Below are positions 1 to 10,854 of a DNA stretch of 64,000 nt, piece by piece. Each line of letters begins with the position of its first letter. Positions within the stretch are counted from its first letter, which is position 1. The stretch comes from Apostichopus japonicus (Eukaryota; Echinodermata; Holothuroidea; Aspidochirotida; Stichopodidae): the NCBI RefSeq assembly GCF_037975245.1, contig NC_092577.1, positions 21,884,898 to 21,948,897 on the forward strand, read 5' to 3'. The translations under genes and the position numbers were made by a program. A model generated the notes under the pieces. The model was not told where the DNA came from and did no database searches. It worked only from the letters and a program-made list of their open reading frames with translations.

Positions 1-589
1 TGCAATGCACTTTCTCTTCAAACCCCCTTTTCATCAGCCCGTACATACACAGTGATTAAGTTGTAGAATTTTGTTTCCATGCACTAACTAGTAAACACTT
101 GTGTTTGCACCATGTATCAAAATAAGAAAGATTTAGTTGGTAGATAGGAGGATTAAACGTACAGTAGAAACAAAAAGCAGCCATGATATTTACAGCTAAA
201 TTTGAAAATACTCACAACTCACTTGATTTCAATTGCTTATTTCTCGGGGGGGGGGGGGTATGGTGCCTGTTAGGCCTACAGTGATACTTCAATAACAAGT
301 TGTATACTGTGCTTAATTAACACATACTGTAGGTGAAAAAATATACTATATAAAATATGCATAAACAATTGTGTAAAGCTTGGTTTTGTTTGTACAAAGA
401 TGACCATATTTCATCCATGTCACGTTCAAACAAAACCCCCCGCCCTCCACACCATGGAACGCGTACTCGAAAAGTCATTTTGAAAGTTCTTTACGCAAAT
501 TTTGTTCTCCCTTTTTGGACACTTCACGTTCCTTCTGTTTTCTTATCATTATGTCAACGCATCTTCAAAAAGTTCTTCACCACCGCTTG
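1..589. other. No gene recognised
   Basis: AT-rich sequence with no convincing exon on either strand. It holds a 13-base poly-G tract at 246-258. The short open frames here have no recognisable motif. Confidence 0.5.
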
Positions 590-932
590 AAAAAGTTTCT
601 CCTTCTTTCCAATGTAAGTGCTTTTGATATCTGCTCCCACTTTTGTGTGACCTCTCCACTTTCACAAATGTAGTGCTATCTGTATGTTGAGATGCTGGAA
701 AAGGGCAATATTATCATGTTGCAAATTTGCTCTTACAATCAGCTCCATTGCTTTGAAAAAACAAGTAAACATTATCTTTGACAAGAAAGAGTCCGCCTCT
801 GTTTTGTTTCTCCAGCCAGACTTTTGTATAGGCCACAAATTCTGGTGCATCCTCCACACTATTTTCTCCCCAAGACTTGAGTACTTTTACAAGTGCAGCT
901 GCCGTCTGATTGTTTTTTTTATACACTTGTAA
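590..932 (-). pseudogene. Unrecognised coding-like fragment, transposase-like flavour
   Basis: On the minus strand a reading frame from about 926 to 714 encodes a hydrophilic stretch with the motif NRGGLFLVKDNVYLFF. After a one-base shift the frame continues with MELIVRANLQHDN. The run of conserved-looking residues and the shift suggest the remnant of a real protein. The GG-L-V-D-Y-FF pattern reminds me of uncharacterised transposon-associated proteins, but I cannot name the family. It lies downstream of the decayed SET/recombinase gene on the same strand, so it could also be a degraded 3' exon of that gene. Confidence 0.3.
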
Positions 933-1042
933 CGTTAAGGAACTTGGCTGGAATATATCCAGAACAGTAGCGGAGAGGTTGCTCTTCGTTTTTGTCCATT
1001 GTTACATCCTTTGACAGCTGCACCTGTGCAGGGTGAAGTAAA

Positions 1043-1131
1043 AACCAAGTCCACTGCTGTTTTTCCATAATGTTCAGCTGTTAATGCTGCCTCTTCTTTT
1101 CCATATCTCCTTTTTGGGTACTTCATCCCAC
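1043..1131 (-). pseudogene. Possible Myb/SANT-like 3' exon of the decayed SET/recombinase gene
   Basis: On the minus strand a good acceptor (ttcttctattgcag) is followed by an open stretch with KYPKRRYGKEEAALTAEHYGK. It resembles the exon at 58430-58525 of the intact-looking paralogue (KYCKWTPKQTAIVRDYFKDY) in spacing of basic, aromatic and acidic residues, and it starts in the same phase. A plausible donor lies near 1043. The similarity is short, so this is a tentative homology call. The exon is cut off from the recombinase exon by the LINE fragment at 2126-2632. Confidence 0.35.
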
Positions 1132-1159
1132 CTGCAATAGAAGAAACTTGGAACATATG

Positions 1160-2125
1160 AAATTTGTCGAGTGACCATTAAAGTTAGCATACTTCAATTC
1201 GGGGCACTGCGGCACTTTAACTTTCGAATTTAGTGAACAATCTTGCCTGAGTTAGGACATAGTCTGTCTGAAAGGCGGGTGGGAGGGGGAGCCGCCTGCC
1301 TTGTACGCCCATGCCAAACAGATCAAGAGATGAGCATTTTACAAAATCCTCCGTACTGAAGTTGAACACTACTAAAAAAAAAACCTGTGTATGTAAGCAT
1401 TGCTTCATACCAGATAGCTGCTACTCTAACAGCTACATGTTTCTACTGAGTTAACTTATAGGATTAGGCCTAGCAGTAGCACTTAGTGTAGGTCTCAGGG
1501 TTGCATTGTTCTACCTAACTTTTTTTAAACGAAATAGTGTAGGTGTAGATAAGGTTTGAAAGATCATACTTCGTCTGAGAATGGCTTCTGTGTTAGCTAC
1601 CGAACGAAAATTACAACTAACCTGCAACTTGTTGATTTGTTGTAACATCTGTTCGTGAGAAAAGTCGTATGCAACTCTCGCAAAACCAGTCCCCACGTAC
1701 ATCAATGAAGTTTACACAGTTCATGTGAAAGTATTTGATAGTGCAAGTTGGCTCAGAGCAAACTATTATGTCTTCTAGGGAAGGCAGTCTGCAAATACAT
1801 ACACTACAACTTTCGTCATTGTTTATGACCCTATGACGTACTCAATCGCCAGCAAAAAATCTTCAAAATCGCTTAAGTCATGTGCAAAATGATCAAATCC
1901 TACACCGCTTTCGCTACTTTTCATGGACGCCATTCTCAATGTTCGTTGTTTGGCGTCGCGTCTTTCACTATTACGTAACAAACAACCGAAAATTCACGAA
2001 GGCATTCCGAAGAGTTCCGATGCCCAAATATGGTCACGGTAGGTCCTGCTGATAGGTTGAAAGATTTAACGACCGACACACGCTAACCTCACTTCAAAGG
2101 CGGCACCTTCGAGCTCTCTCCAGTT
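1160..2125. other. No gene recognised
   Basis: I see no exon with supported splice sites and no clear repeat structure between the SANT-like exon and the LINE fragment. It may be intron or decayed 3' sequence of the minus-strand pseudogene. Confidence 0.4.
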
Positions 2126-2632
2126 AGAGTAGCAGCTCCCTGATCGGGCGCTTGTTTTGAGGATCAAAGGGGTCCCCAGACTTGGGCAGCAAAGTAATCA
2201 TGACTTTGGTTTACCAGTCCGTTTTGGAAGGCGTCTTCGAAGACGGCTCTGATGTCGGGTCCGATTATTGCCCACAAGGATCGGTAGAACTCTCTCGGAA
2301 GCCCGTCCGAACCCGGGGACTTGCCATTCTTCATCTTCGAAAGCGTCTTCCAGAGCTCAACAGTGGTTATACCGCCCCTCCCCAAATATCATTGACCTCG
2401 TGTGGAACAGTTTTTGAGTCGAATAATCATCTTTGTACCCTCGGACAATGCCGTGAGGGTCACTAACCACGGTCCCATCAGTAGCGCGCATCCGCCGATG
2501 AGCTAACGGACTGGTAAAACCTCAGTGAAGGGCGCTCCTCAGCCTCCGCCGCTTCGTCGCGTGCACTGTGGTACTTTTCATCTAGATAAGTCTGCAAAGC
2601 GAAGACAGCCGCGCACCTCCGCGCACATTGAT
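2126..2632 (-). mobile_element. Internal fragment of an L1/Tx1-like LINE (RT N-terminal region)
   Basis: The minus strand encodes a reverse-transcriptase block with KNGKSPGSDGLPREFY, nearly identical to the same region of the large LINE at 24.8-25.4 kb. It spans the end of the endonuclease-RT linker to the early RT palm, with small internal deletions. Neither the LINE 3' terminus nor its 5' end is present, so it is an internal piece, not a normal 5'-truncated insertion. It replaces the C-terminal half of the recombinase domain of the minus-strand pseudogene: the host frame ends in EMEESM just at its right edge. Confidence 0.85.
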
Positions 2633-4162
2633 TCCTCCATTTCTTTAGTTAGCAGAACAGGAACTGTTCCTTTTTTCCCAACAATTTCTTCTCTTTTGAA
2701 TGTCCTGCACAACTCTTTCTGGAAGTCACTAAGAGAATCATAAAGGCATCTACTATTGAAGTCATCAACACTAATTTTTGAGATCTCACCTTGTCTTCTC
2801 CTGTTGAAGAGCATCACTAGTGTCAGAGTAATTTCATTCAGAGATTTCCAAGCTGTGAAACTGTCACATGTTACTTCCTTCACAAGCTTCCTTTGTACTT
2901 CTGATGTTTCTTTCAGGTAGGATGTGAGACAAAGAACATCTTCTGCTAGAGGCTATGCCTTTGCTTTGTTTCTTTTGTTCTCCGTGAGTGTACGATGGAC
3001 AGAAATATCCTCTGTCCATTTCATCTCGCATAATTCATGAAACTGTGTGGATTTATTAACATCATTTTCATCACCAGATTTCAATCCTTCAGCTTTTACT
3101 ATAAGAGCACACTTCTTAAGGGAATGGCCGAGTTTTAATGCAAGACTGGGTACTTTGTATGCATGCGTGCTGCTATCAAATCCTGCTAAATTTCGCGCAG
3201 CAGTCACAACGATGTCATATTTTGCAGGATGAATTAGTACAGTTAAGGTTTGGTTTTCATCTTTACTAACAATTCGGGCGTCAATTAAGAGTTGCAACTT
3301 AGCTTTGTGCGCGTGTAGTTTTCTTGTTCAGGATCTTGGCCTAGTTTTCAGATTCTCCTTCTTGGCAAACTGAAGAATCAGCTCATCACTCTTAATCGCT
3401 CTTGACACATTGTCATTTTTTAGAGTAGACAAAAGTTCTCCAACTTCTGAATTTGATGGGCTTGGTAACAGCATGTTACCATTTCTGGCTCGATCTCCTC
3501 TTTTCTTCTTTCCAGCATCACTCTGCTTATTTTGTAATGGACAGGTGTGCTTCCAGAGAAATTTCCTGGTCAAATATCCGTAGCAGGTTGTGCATGGAAC
3601 AAACTCTGCTGGATCTACACTTCCCACAGGTCTATACTTCACAAGTAGTTCTCCCCTGCCTTCTTCCAAAACTTTGCAGTTGTTGATGTCATTTCCGAAG
3701 TTTCTGATTTTTGTAAGCTTGGCGTTTTTCAACTTAATATTAGTTTCTCCCATCCAATCTCTGACAGCAGACTCATCTGAATGTGCACTTTGCAAGTCGC
3801 GTGGCAACTTTGCTTGGGATATCTCAGAGTAAAAGCAGACATGTTTTTTATTATACTTTCTACCATCTGAGTTGCTAGTGGTTTTAACATGTATTAATTA
3901 GAGCCAGGACTATCTTCTTCGTTGAACTTTGCAGTCTCCTGTGACTCTGTAGTATCCACATCAGATCCACGCAGTAGGTTAAGGTTCGGATATCTTGGGA
4001 ATTAATCATTTGATGCATCTGATGGTGGTACCAATTCTTCCTCTTCAGATGGTAAATATTCATTTCCTTCATCTGAAGAACTTGATGAGTCTTGATCGCT
4101 CTCACCATCATCTTCGCCTTCTTCAATACCACATGCCATCAGCAAACTGACATCTTTCATTT
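2633..4162 (-). pseudogene. Acidic, zinc-finger and tyrosine-recombinase exon of the decayed gene
   Basis: From the acceptor cttttcag the exon encodes an acidic, Ser-rich stretch (GEDDGESDQDSSSSSDEGN), a zinc finger read as HVCFYSEISQAKLPRHLQSAH, in which the second Cys is Ser, and a second finger, CTTCYGYLTRKFLWKHTC. The recombinase N-terminal domain follows (SLALKLGHSLKKCALIVKAE), then the first catalytic arginine block FNRRRQGEISKI. Frame changes in the acidic part, a TGA at 3328-3330 and a TAG at 2953-2955 break it. The remainder of the catalytic domain, with the second Arg, His and Tyr, is missing because the LINE fragment at 2126-2632 begins here. Confidence 0.75.
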
Positions 4163-4249
4163 CTGAAAAGATCAGTGATTGTCACATTTAATTATGAAGT
4201 AATAATCAACTATGGAACACCTGCAATAGCCAGAAGAAGCACATATTTT

Positions 4250-4672
4250 ATCTCATTGACTCGAGTGGCCCTTCCACCCTGGCCGCTTCCGCTATACCGG
4301 ACACGATGGTCGCTAGTGGACCCAGAACTCTGCTCCCTCGTAAGAAAAGGGGGAATACTGTTAGGGGCTTGAAAAGACCCGTATTGGGAAAATTTCGCAG
4401 GTAATGCGCAAGCCTGTCGTCTGCTATCGGGACGGCGTACCCCCGGTTGGGGGTTTTCTGTTTGTGGTTTGGTGTTGGCTTTTTGGGGCTTTATTGTTTT
4501 GGTTCTCTTAGCCTTTGGGTCCGTGTCCTTTTCACGTCACGTTAAACGCTATATTTTATACATTTGTGGGTTACTGAGAGATTTCTGTTTGGTTTTTGAT
4601 GGTTGTTAAACAGACTGGGATTGTTTTTGGTTTTGTTGACCTTTGGTACGTGTCCGTTTCTTTGCACGTAAA
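4250..4672 (+). mobile_element. 5'-truncated copy of the ORF1-only LINE
   Basis: The sequence matches the last part of ORF1 and the 3' UTR of the copies at 4922-6741 and 29125-30966, with a small internal deletion near 4322. It ends in the family terminus GCACGTAAAAAGCA. The 13 bases aagcacatatttt occur on both sides (4237-4249 and 4673-4685), a target-site duplication. Its first five bases equal the element's own last five, so the exact 3' edge is ambiguous. Confidence 0.85.
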
Positions 4673-4921
4673 AAGCACATATTTTTGCTTACAAATTTCA
4701 CAAAAAGTAACACATTGTATATTAAAGAGAACACTTGGTGTTAGGCTCTTAGCTATCCATCTTGGGAATTATTACTCTGAGCAAACAGACATGTATTTCT
4801 TACGAGGATTATGACTAGTTGCTTTCCACATAGCATATGCAAACAAATAAAATACAGAATCACTTGTATCTGCACATTTAACATGATATGTTGATCATTG
4901 TTCATGATATGGTTATTACTT

Positions 4922-6741
4922 CAGTTTCAGTTCAGTTCTCGTGGAGTGCGGACGTGTTTTCGGCTGCTCTCCACCTTTCGTTGACCACACCTTTATTGTG
5001 TGTTTACGTTGGCCCTTCATTAGTTTACAGTTTGTTTTAGTGTAGTTTGTGTGTTTTGGGTTTCTTTCGTTTTGGTTTGTGTATAGGTGCGTGGCTTTGC
5101 CACACCCCTAGCTGTCATGGCGGCTCGCCGTGACAGCAAAATCGTATTGTTGAGTTTTTCGGGGGAAGCTAAGGTCGTCCCCGTACAAGTTTTTCAGTTT
5201 CGCGTTCTGTTGGTTTAAAGGTCCCTGGAGAGGTTGACGCGCTTCAGCGTAAACCTCTCCGGGGTATGAATTGTTTTCATGTACGGTTTACCTCGGAGGC
5301 TGCCCGCGTCCGAGGCGTCCATGTGTTGGAGGGAGTTGAGGGACTGAAGGTCACACCGTATGACCAGTTCGGTGTGGGTGACAGTCCTCCATCTCCCTCT
5401 GGACATGTCTGAACAGGTTGTTGTGCGGACACTGGGGCGTTTTGGAAAAGTGACCGGCTACGAGGAGCCGGAATTCCTTGAATGTAAAGGTGTCAAGACC
5501 GGGACTAGACGAGTTAGAATCGAACTCAAGTCCGATATCCCCTCTACCTTGTGGGCTAATGGGCACAGGGCCCACATTGCATACCCGGGACAGCCTCGCA
5601 CTTGTTGGAGGTGTGGGCTGGAAGGGCATGAGGCCAGGTTGTGCCCGAACAAGCGGTGTAGCCGCTGTTTACAGGTTGGGCATACCCTGGCCGAGTGTAC
5701 AGGGGATATCGTTTGCAACTCGTGTGGGAAAACGGGCCATCTCGCCCGTTTATGCCCAGACCGCTCATACGCCGCGAGAGTGGCTACGGGCGTGGTTGAA
5801 GCGGTCCCTGTCCCGGCCTCTGACACCGTACCACATGATGCTCCTGTCATCGCCCCAGTGTCCGACACTAGCGCCCCGATGGAGGCTTTGTTCCCCTTTC
5901 GTGTCCGACCTCTCCCCTGATCGAACTTGCCGAGACTGCCAGCCTGCCCGCTGAGGCAGAGCAGGACAAAACGGCGGAGATTGTACTAGCGGAGTGGCAC
6001 GCGGCGCAGGATGCCGCTTGTACTGGTTCACCGGTAGCTACGCCCGCTATCGGTGATACTAGTCGGGCCCCGAGTCAACCGGCCCAAGAGACATTAAGTG
6101 GCCCAGATTCTGACTCGCCAATGGAGGACTGCACTACAGCCTTATTAGTTGTGGCTAAGGAGTCCTCCGATTGGTTTGATGAGACAAAACAGGCCACTGA
6201 TCTCATTGACTCGAGTGGCCCTTCCACCCTACCCGCAGCCGCTTCCGCTATACCGGACACGATGGTCGCTAGTGGACCTCCTGTCCCTGACAGGGAGGTC
6301 CACTCGATCAAGGTTGACGAGGAGTTAAGAACTCTGCTCCCTCGTAATACTGTTAGGGGCTTGAAAAGACCCGTATTGGGAAAATTTCGCAGGTAATGCG
6401 CAAGCCTGTCCCCCGGATGAATTTTGGAGTTAGTTAGTTGTTATATGTGGGGTGGGGGGTTTGTGTGGTCCTTACATAATATGGGTTGGGGGTTTTCTGT
6501 TTGTGGTTTGGTGTTGGCTTTTGGGGGCTGGTTTGTGGAGCTTTGTTTTGGTTCTGTTAGCCTTTGGGTCCGTGTCCTTTTCACGTCACGTTAAACGCTA
6601 TATTTTATACATTTGTGGGTTAGTGAGAGATTTCTGTTTGTGGGTTTTCAGTTGGGTTTTTGGTGGTTGTTAAACAGACTGGGATTGTTTTTGGTTTTGT
6701 TGACCTTTGGTCCGTGTCCGTTTCTTTGCACGTAAAAAGCA
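4922..6741 (+). mobile_element. ORF1-only LINE, full-length copy 1
   Basis: A 1.8 kb element with a 5' leader (gtggagtgcggacgtgtttt near 4951), one gag-like ORF1 and a 3' UTR ending in GCACGTAAAAAGCA. It is flanked by a perfect 11-base duplication, ggttattactt (4911-4921 and 6742-6752), so both ends are intact. No endonuclease or reverse-transcriptase sequence lies between ORF1 and the terminus. It is inserted in an exon of the minus-strand SET/recombinase pseudogene. With no RT of its own it must have moved with proteins supplied in trans, most simply by the related LINE at 21.3-28.0 kb. Confidence 0.9.
5117..6396 (+). pseudogene. LINE ORF1 (CCHC gag-like), frameshifted
   Basis: ORF1 starts MAARRDSKIVLLSFSGEAK and contains three CCHC knuckles (CWRCGLEGHEARLC, CSRCLQVGHTLAEC, CNSCGKTGHLARLC). 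This is the nucleic-acid-binding ORF1 type of L1/Tx1-clade LINEs, which coats the RNA. Compared with copy 2 it has lost one T in a T run near 5190, closing the frame early, and it shifts frame again after about 5880. The last stop is at 6394-6396. The protein is not expected to be made intact. Confidence 0.85.
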
Positions 6742-6752
6742 GGTTATTACTT

Positions 6753-7092
6753 GTTTCAAGAACTTTGTATCCTCTCACTTGGTCTGCTACTTTCAATTCT
6801 TGGTTAAGTTCAATATCTGTTGGCTGGACCTGTTGTGCTACTTTCGGTTCCTTTGTAGATTCTACATCAGCCTCTCTTTCTACATCTGATGGTCGCTTGT
6901 GTTCTGCTGCTTGTAATTCTTGCCCAATTACTGCAGGGTGTTTTGCTTCTGTATCTGTTTTTTGGTCATGGTCTGCCATTTCCTGATATTGCTCAGATCC
7001 TGTATGAGTTTCTCCAAACACCTCTGTAGGTTGTTTATTGTCGTTTACCGCTAGTTTTTGCTAAATTACTGCAGAGGCTTTTGGTTCCCCAT
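6753..7092 (-). pseudogene. Linker exon of the decayed gene, split by an ORF1-only LINE
   Basis: An acceptor (ttttaaccaacag) opens a charged, Gln/Glu-rich exon with internally repeated motifs such as PAVIGQELQAAEHKRPSD and QPTDIELNQELKVADQ. One in-frame TAG interrupts an otherwise open reading of about 110 codons (SAVI-stop-QKL against PAVIGQEL in the next repeat). The reading frame runs straight into the LINE inserted at 4922-6741. The other flank resumes at 4921 with the duplicated target site. Confidence 0.55.
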
Positions 7093-7270
7093 CTGTTGGT
7101 TAAAACAATTTAAAATAACATAATAATAAATATCAAATATCAAATATCAAAACAAATAAGGCAACATTAAACACCATGTATACACCTTTATATTTATGCT
7201 GAGTGCTGTGGAAAATGGAAACACATTTTAAAATTTACATTTACACATTAGCTACAATCAAAGTACATAC

Positions 7271-8399
7271 CAACTGGGGACTCTGTGCATCAGTGCCTAG
7301 AAAGTACTCATTTCTATACTCACACACACCAAATGGAGAAACAATGTACTTTGTACATTAAAGATGGAATAATGTATCGATGCAACCATTGGATTTATCT
7401 ACATTCTATTTATCTTGAAAGTGAATCCTTTTCAATGGAAAATATTAAGCATACCAAGTGGGGACACTCTGTGCCAGTAACCAGATACATGTTCTACTGT
7501 GGCATTACAGTATACACATACATGTAATGCACGTTGATGGTGTGTCACATACCAAACGTATGTGGATGCTATGCTCTTCTACATAAGATCTTCCACATAT
7601 TAGATACAGCTAAATGGCATACCAACTGAGGACTCTGTGCATCCGTGCACAGAAATAACATACATAAGAAGGGTACCCTTAAACCAACCTTTGTATAAGT
7701 TAGTAATAAACAGATTAATTAAATAGGAAAAAATATATTCATAAATACCAGATATTAGAACAAATGAGGCAACATTGCGCAACATGTCTACACCTTTAAA
7801 GTTATGCCTAGCACTTTATACTGGGGAAATACATTTGCAAAAACCAATGGCATTATTATGTCAACACTGTAGCAGCTACAATGATGAATTAAATACAAAC
7901 CATTGACATCTTACAGTAGCACACAGAAAATGATGACACCAATAACATACCTGGTGGTCAAATCTATGATAGAACCTAAGAACATCATAACTTGTACTGA
8001 TACAATACAGCACATTCATGGAAAGATAGATGAGTCACATAACAAATGTTTGTAGATGCTATGTTCTACTACAAAAAAAAACATTTACACGTAGCTACAA
8101 TCAAAGTACATACCAACTGGGGACTCTGTGCATCAGAGCCTAAGAAAGTACTAATTTCTATACTCACACACACGAAATGGAGAGACAATGTACTTTTTTG
8201 ATCTACATTCACCATTAAGATGGAGAGGTGTACCACATACCATTTAAATATGAATGGATGATATATTGTACTATTTTATACCTTGAAACATTAGCTACAA
8301 ACCAAGTACATACCAACTGGGGACTCTGTGCATCAGATCCTTTCACAATACAAGTAGCTACAAGAAAATGACATACCAATTGAGGACTTGTCTCACTGC
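7271..8399 (-). repeat. Array of microexon-like units inside the decayed SET/recombinase gene
   Basis: At least four copies of a 23-26 base unit are bounded by splice-like signals on the minus strand: 8399-8377, 8339-8314, 8139-8114 and 7296-7271. Each has an AG before it and GTATGT or a close variant after it. In one frame they encode G-S/T-DAQSPQL (or GSETSPQL). Two further copies near 7649-7624 and 7480-7450 have lost the AG. The flanking intron sequence is duplicated too (compare 7210-7340 with 8080-8190), so the array grew by segmental duplication of about 0.85 kb. The unit length is not a multiple of three, so the copies cannot simply be chained in frame. Confidence 0.6.
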
Positions 8400-9555
8400 C
8401 TATAAACAATATTTGTTTAGTTTTACACTGTACACTGATGGAGACACTGTATTGTGCCTAATGAAGAAGATCAGTGTTTAGATAAAATATTCTATCTTTT
8501 AGAAAATTAACAAATTTAACAAATTTGCAATAGAAATATTACATAACAAATGTGATCACTCTATGTTATTACATAAGTACAGCATTAATATTGCATTAAT
8601 ATTGGAACCTTGTGTACCAGTGGCTAGGAACAATAGTTGTGGTACATGCAATGAACTATGCACATTACAAAATGTTGTAAATAAACACCACTGAAAACTC
8701 CATGCTAGAACCTATGCTAAAGCAGCAACTTAAGACAATGCATGTCTTAGAATTAAACCTGCAGTGGCCCTTGGGACAATGGAGAATGTTTAATGAACAT
8801 TTAAAGAAGGATGATGTATCACATATGACATGTGGATTCTATGGTATATAATGATTACAAACTAAGATGTAGAAAAAAAGGATTTGGACGTTATGAACTG
8901 GTACCAAAAGTAAAACATTTTTCCCATTAGCGTTAGGAGGGCAACTAATGTCAATTTAATCTAGATATGGCACATTTCACACCAACTGTAGATAATAAAT
9001 TTGTCTACTTGGCAATGTAGAAATTATGTACCAAGTAGTGACACTGCACACTGGTACAGGTAACAACATATTTCTAATACATGCACTACATCATATGCCA
9101 TATGTTGTAAACTATGTGTTGATGTTCGGTAAGGATTGATATGTGATGCACCAACATTGCTGCTATTTTCTATTAATTCGTAACTTAATCAACTAAGTAT
9201 TTCTCTATTTCTTGCATAACAGTGATTAGTGATGGACTTGTTACACAATGAAATTTTTTTTTCCAACAATGAATGTACAGTAATGCATTCTATTCCAATG
9301 GGAACATTTAGCTAGTGATGGCCTACTTCATCATTCCTGGTGCATGTTGGCAGACATAAGTACCATAATGATGCCAAGTAAACGATCTCACCTTCAGTCT
9401 GTACTCTGTATACAACCAAATAAGTGAGAAATTAAACACCCAAGAGACTACAACGGGCCTGTAAGTCAGCTATGAAATATACAAATCAATATACACTGAG
9501 GATACAATATCCAAACTTATCGTGTACAAAATAAAACATTCAATTACTGCTGTAC
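8400..9555. other. Intron-like sequence with degraded microexon units
   Basis: Lies between the SET exon and the microexon array on the minus strand. Weak relatives of the array unit are visible near 8990 and 9020-9060 (cactacttg followed by gtacat on the minus strand). No other coding or repeat structure is evident. Confidence 0.4.
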
Positions 9556-9766
9556 CTTCTTCATCCATTGCATATCCTTCTCGTCAAGGCCGTAATCATA
9601 CAAAATTTATACTCCTGGGGTAAGTCTTTCTTTGCTTAACAAGCACAGAATGGGCAAATTGTTCAGAGCCTTCACTACCATTTTTGCATTGGCCTGATCT
9701 CCTCTTCCGTGGTTTACGAGACGGCCAAGCTTTGGACCATGAGTGGGTTCATTTCTAGCATCAACA
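9556..9766 (-). pseudogene. SET domain C-terminal exon (stop before YDYG)
   Basis: A strong acceptor (ttttttcttgcag) precedes VDARNEPTHGPKLGRLVNHG, the SET pseudoknot segment, and the exon ends with LYDYGLDEKDMQWMKK before a GTACAG donor. The paralogue reads DIQKGEELLYDYG here. In this copy the two codons before ILYDYG are GTA TAA, a premature stop exactly where the family has acidic residues. The NHG triplet (canonical KMT5A has NHS) is shared by both copies in this window. Confidence 0.8.
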
Positions 9767-10357
9767 CTGCAAGAAAAAAGACACCAGTCACAAACACATG
9801 TAGTATACAATATTCCTAATTAATGGTGCTGATAAACACAACCATTTTAATTGCAATATCTACAACAATGTGCAACATAAATATATTGTAAACATTTATG
9901 GTTTATAATATTGATAATCAAAAGAATAAACAAATGCAGTCAATAAATTGTTAGGAAAACTTTCTTTTCAAATGGAAAGCCATCAGATTGTATATTGAAT
10001 ATGAATTATCTGTCTCCTCTCTCAATCATAACTGCAACTTTCAGTGATGGTGAGAAAGTTATTTAATGTGCTTTTGTATGCTTGAGAAAAGAATGGTGGA
10101 AAAAATAGAGCGATCATTCATATACCCTCGAACATTCTCTTGCCTGAGGTCCTAGGCTTTGCAATTAATTTTAAGTCAAGAATAGTCCAGAATTGGATAG
10201 ATTGAGAATCAGACAAGAACTTCTTAGGCTGTAAGTACATACTGTTGTGGATAATGTGTCTCATGTATATAGTGAAGCAAGTAAAGTGCACTATGGCTGT
10301 AAACCATTTTGGGCTGTAAATGGACTGTTTACTTCATGACAATTACATATCGCTTAG

Positions 10358-10511
10358 CACCATTTCTTGTCTTGATATTTGAAGAAATATCTGAATACAC
10401 TGGTGGTATGTTCCTCTCTAGTCTCCCCATCTCTCCCAGAAATGAGTTCACCATGATAGGAGAAAAGGAATTCCCCTTTCTCAACTATGTAGTCTGTATA
10501 GACACCTCTCC
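10358..10511 (-). pseudogene. SET domain N-terminal exon (broken splice donor)
   Basis: The exon starts after attaaag and encodes GRGVYTDYIVEKGEFLFSYH, then RYFFKYQDKKWC. These are the GRG loop and first strands of a KMT5A/PR-Set7-type SET domain, which binds S-adenosylmethionine. It has the same length (154 bases), phase and end (TG of a split Cys codon) as the plus-gene exon at 48651-48804. The donor reads CTAAGC instead of GTAAGC or GTAAGT, so normal splicing to the next SET exon should fail. Confidence 0.8.
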
Positions 10512-10854
10512 CTTTAATAATGAAAACGTATAGAATACATTCCTGCATCACAGCTAATGAAAAGAAAAGTTTAACAGTACAGAATTACATTTTGTGTGAG
10601 GAGATACCTTGCCAGTATAAGGCCAACCACCTGCTTTGTCACTCCACACTAATATGGTAAAAAAGTTGGTAAATTGGATCTATTTCACAACTGAAGTGAA
10701 CCAAATTAACTAAACAATGCTTCTACATTTGAACAAAAGTCTCAAGTATTACAGTAAGCATATGAAAGAGATTTGTTCAGCACAGTAATTGGTTTACAGT
10801 GGTGAAAGTCCATCCATCCATTTTGCAAGAAAGCATGCTGAATATGTTATTCAA

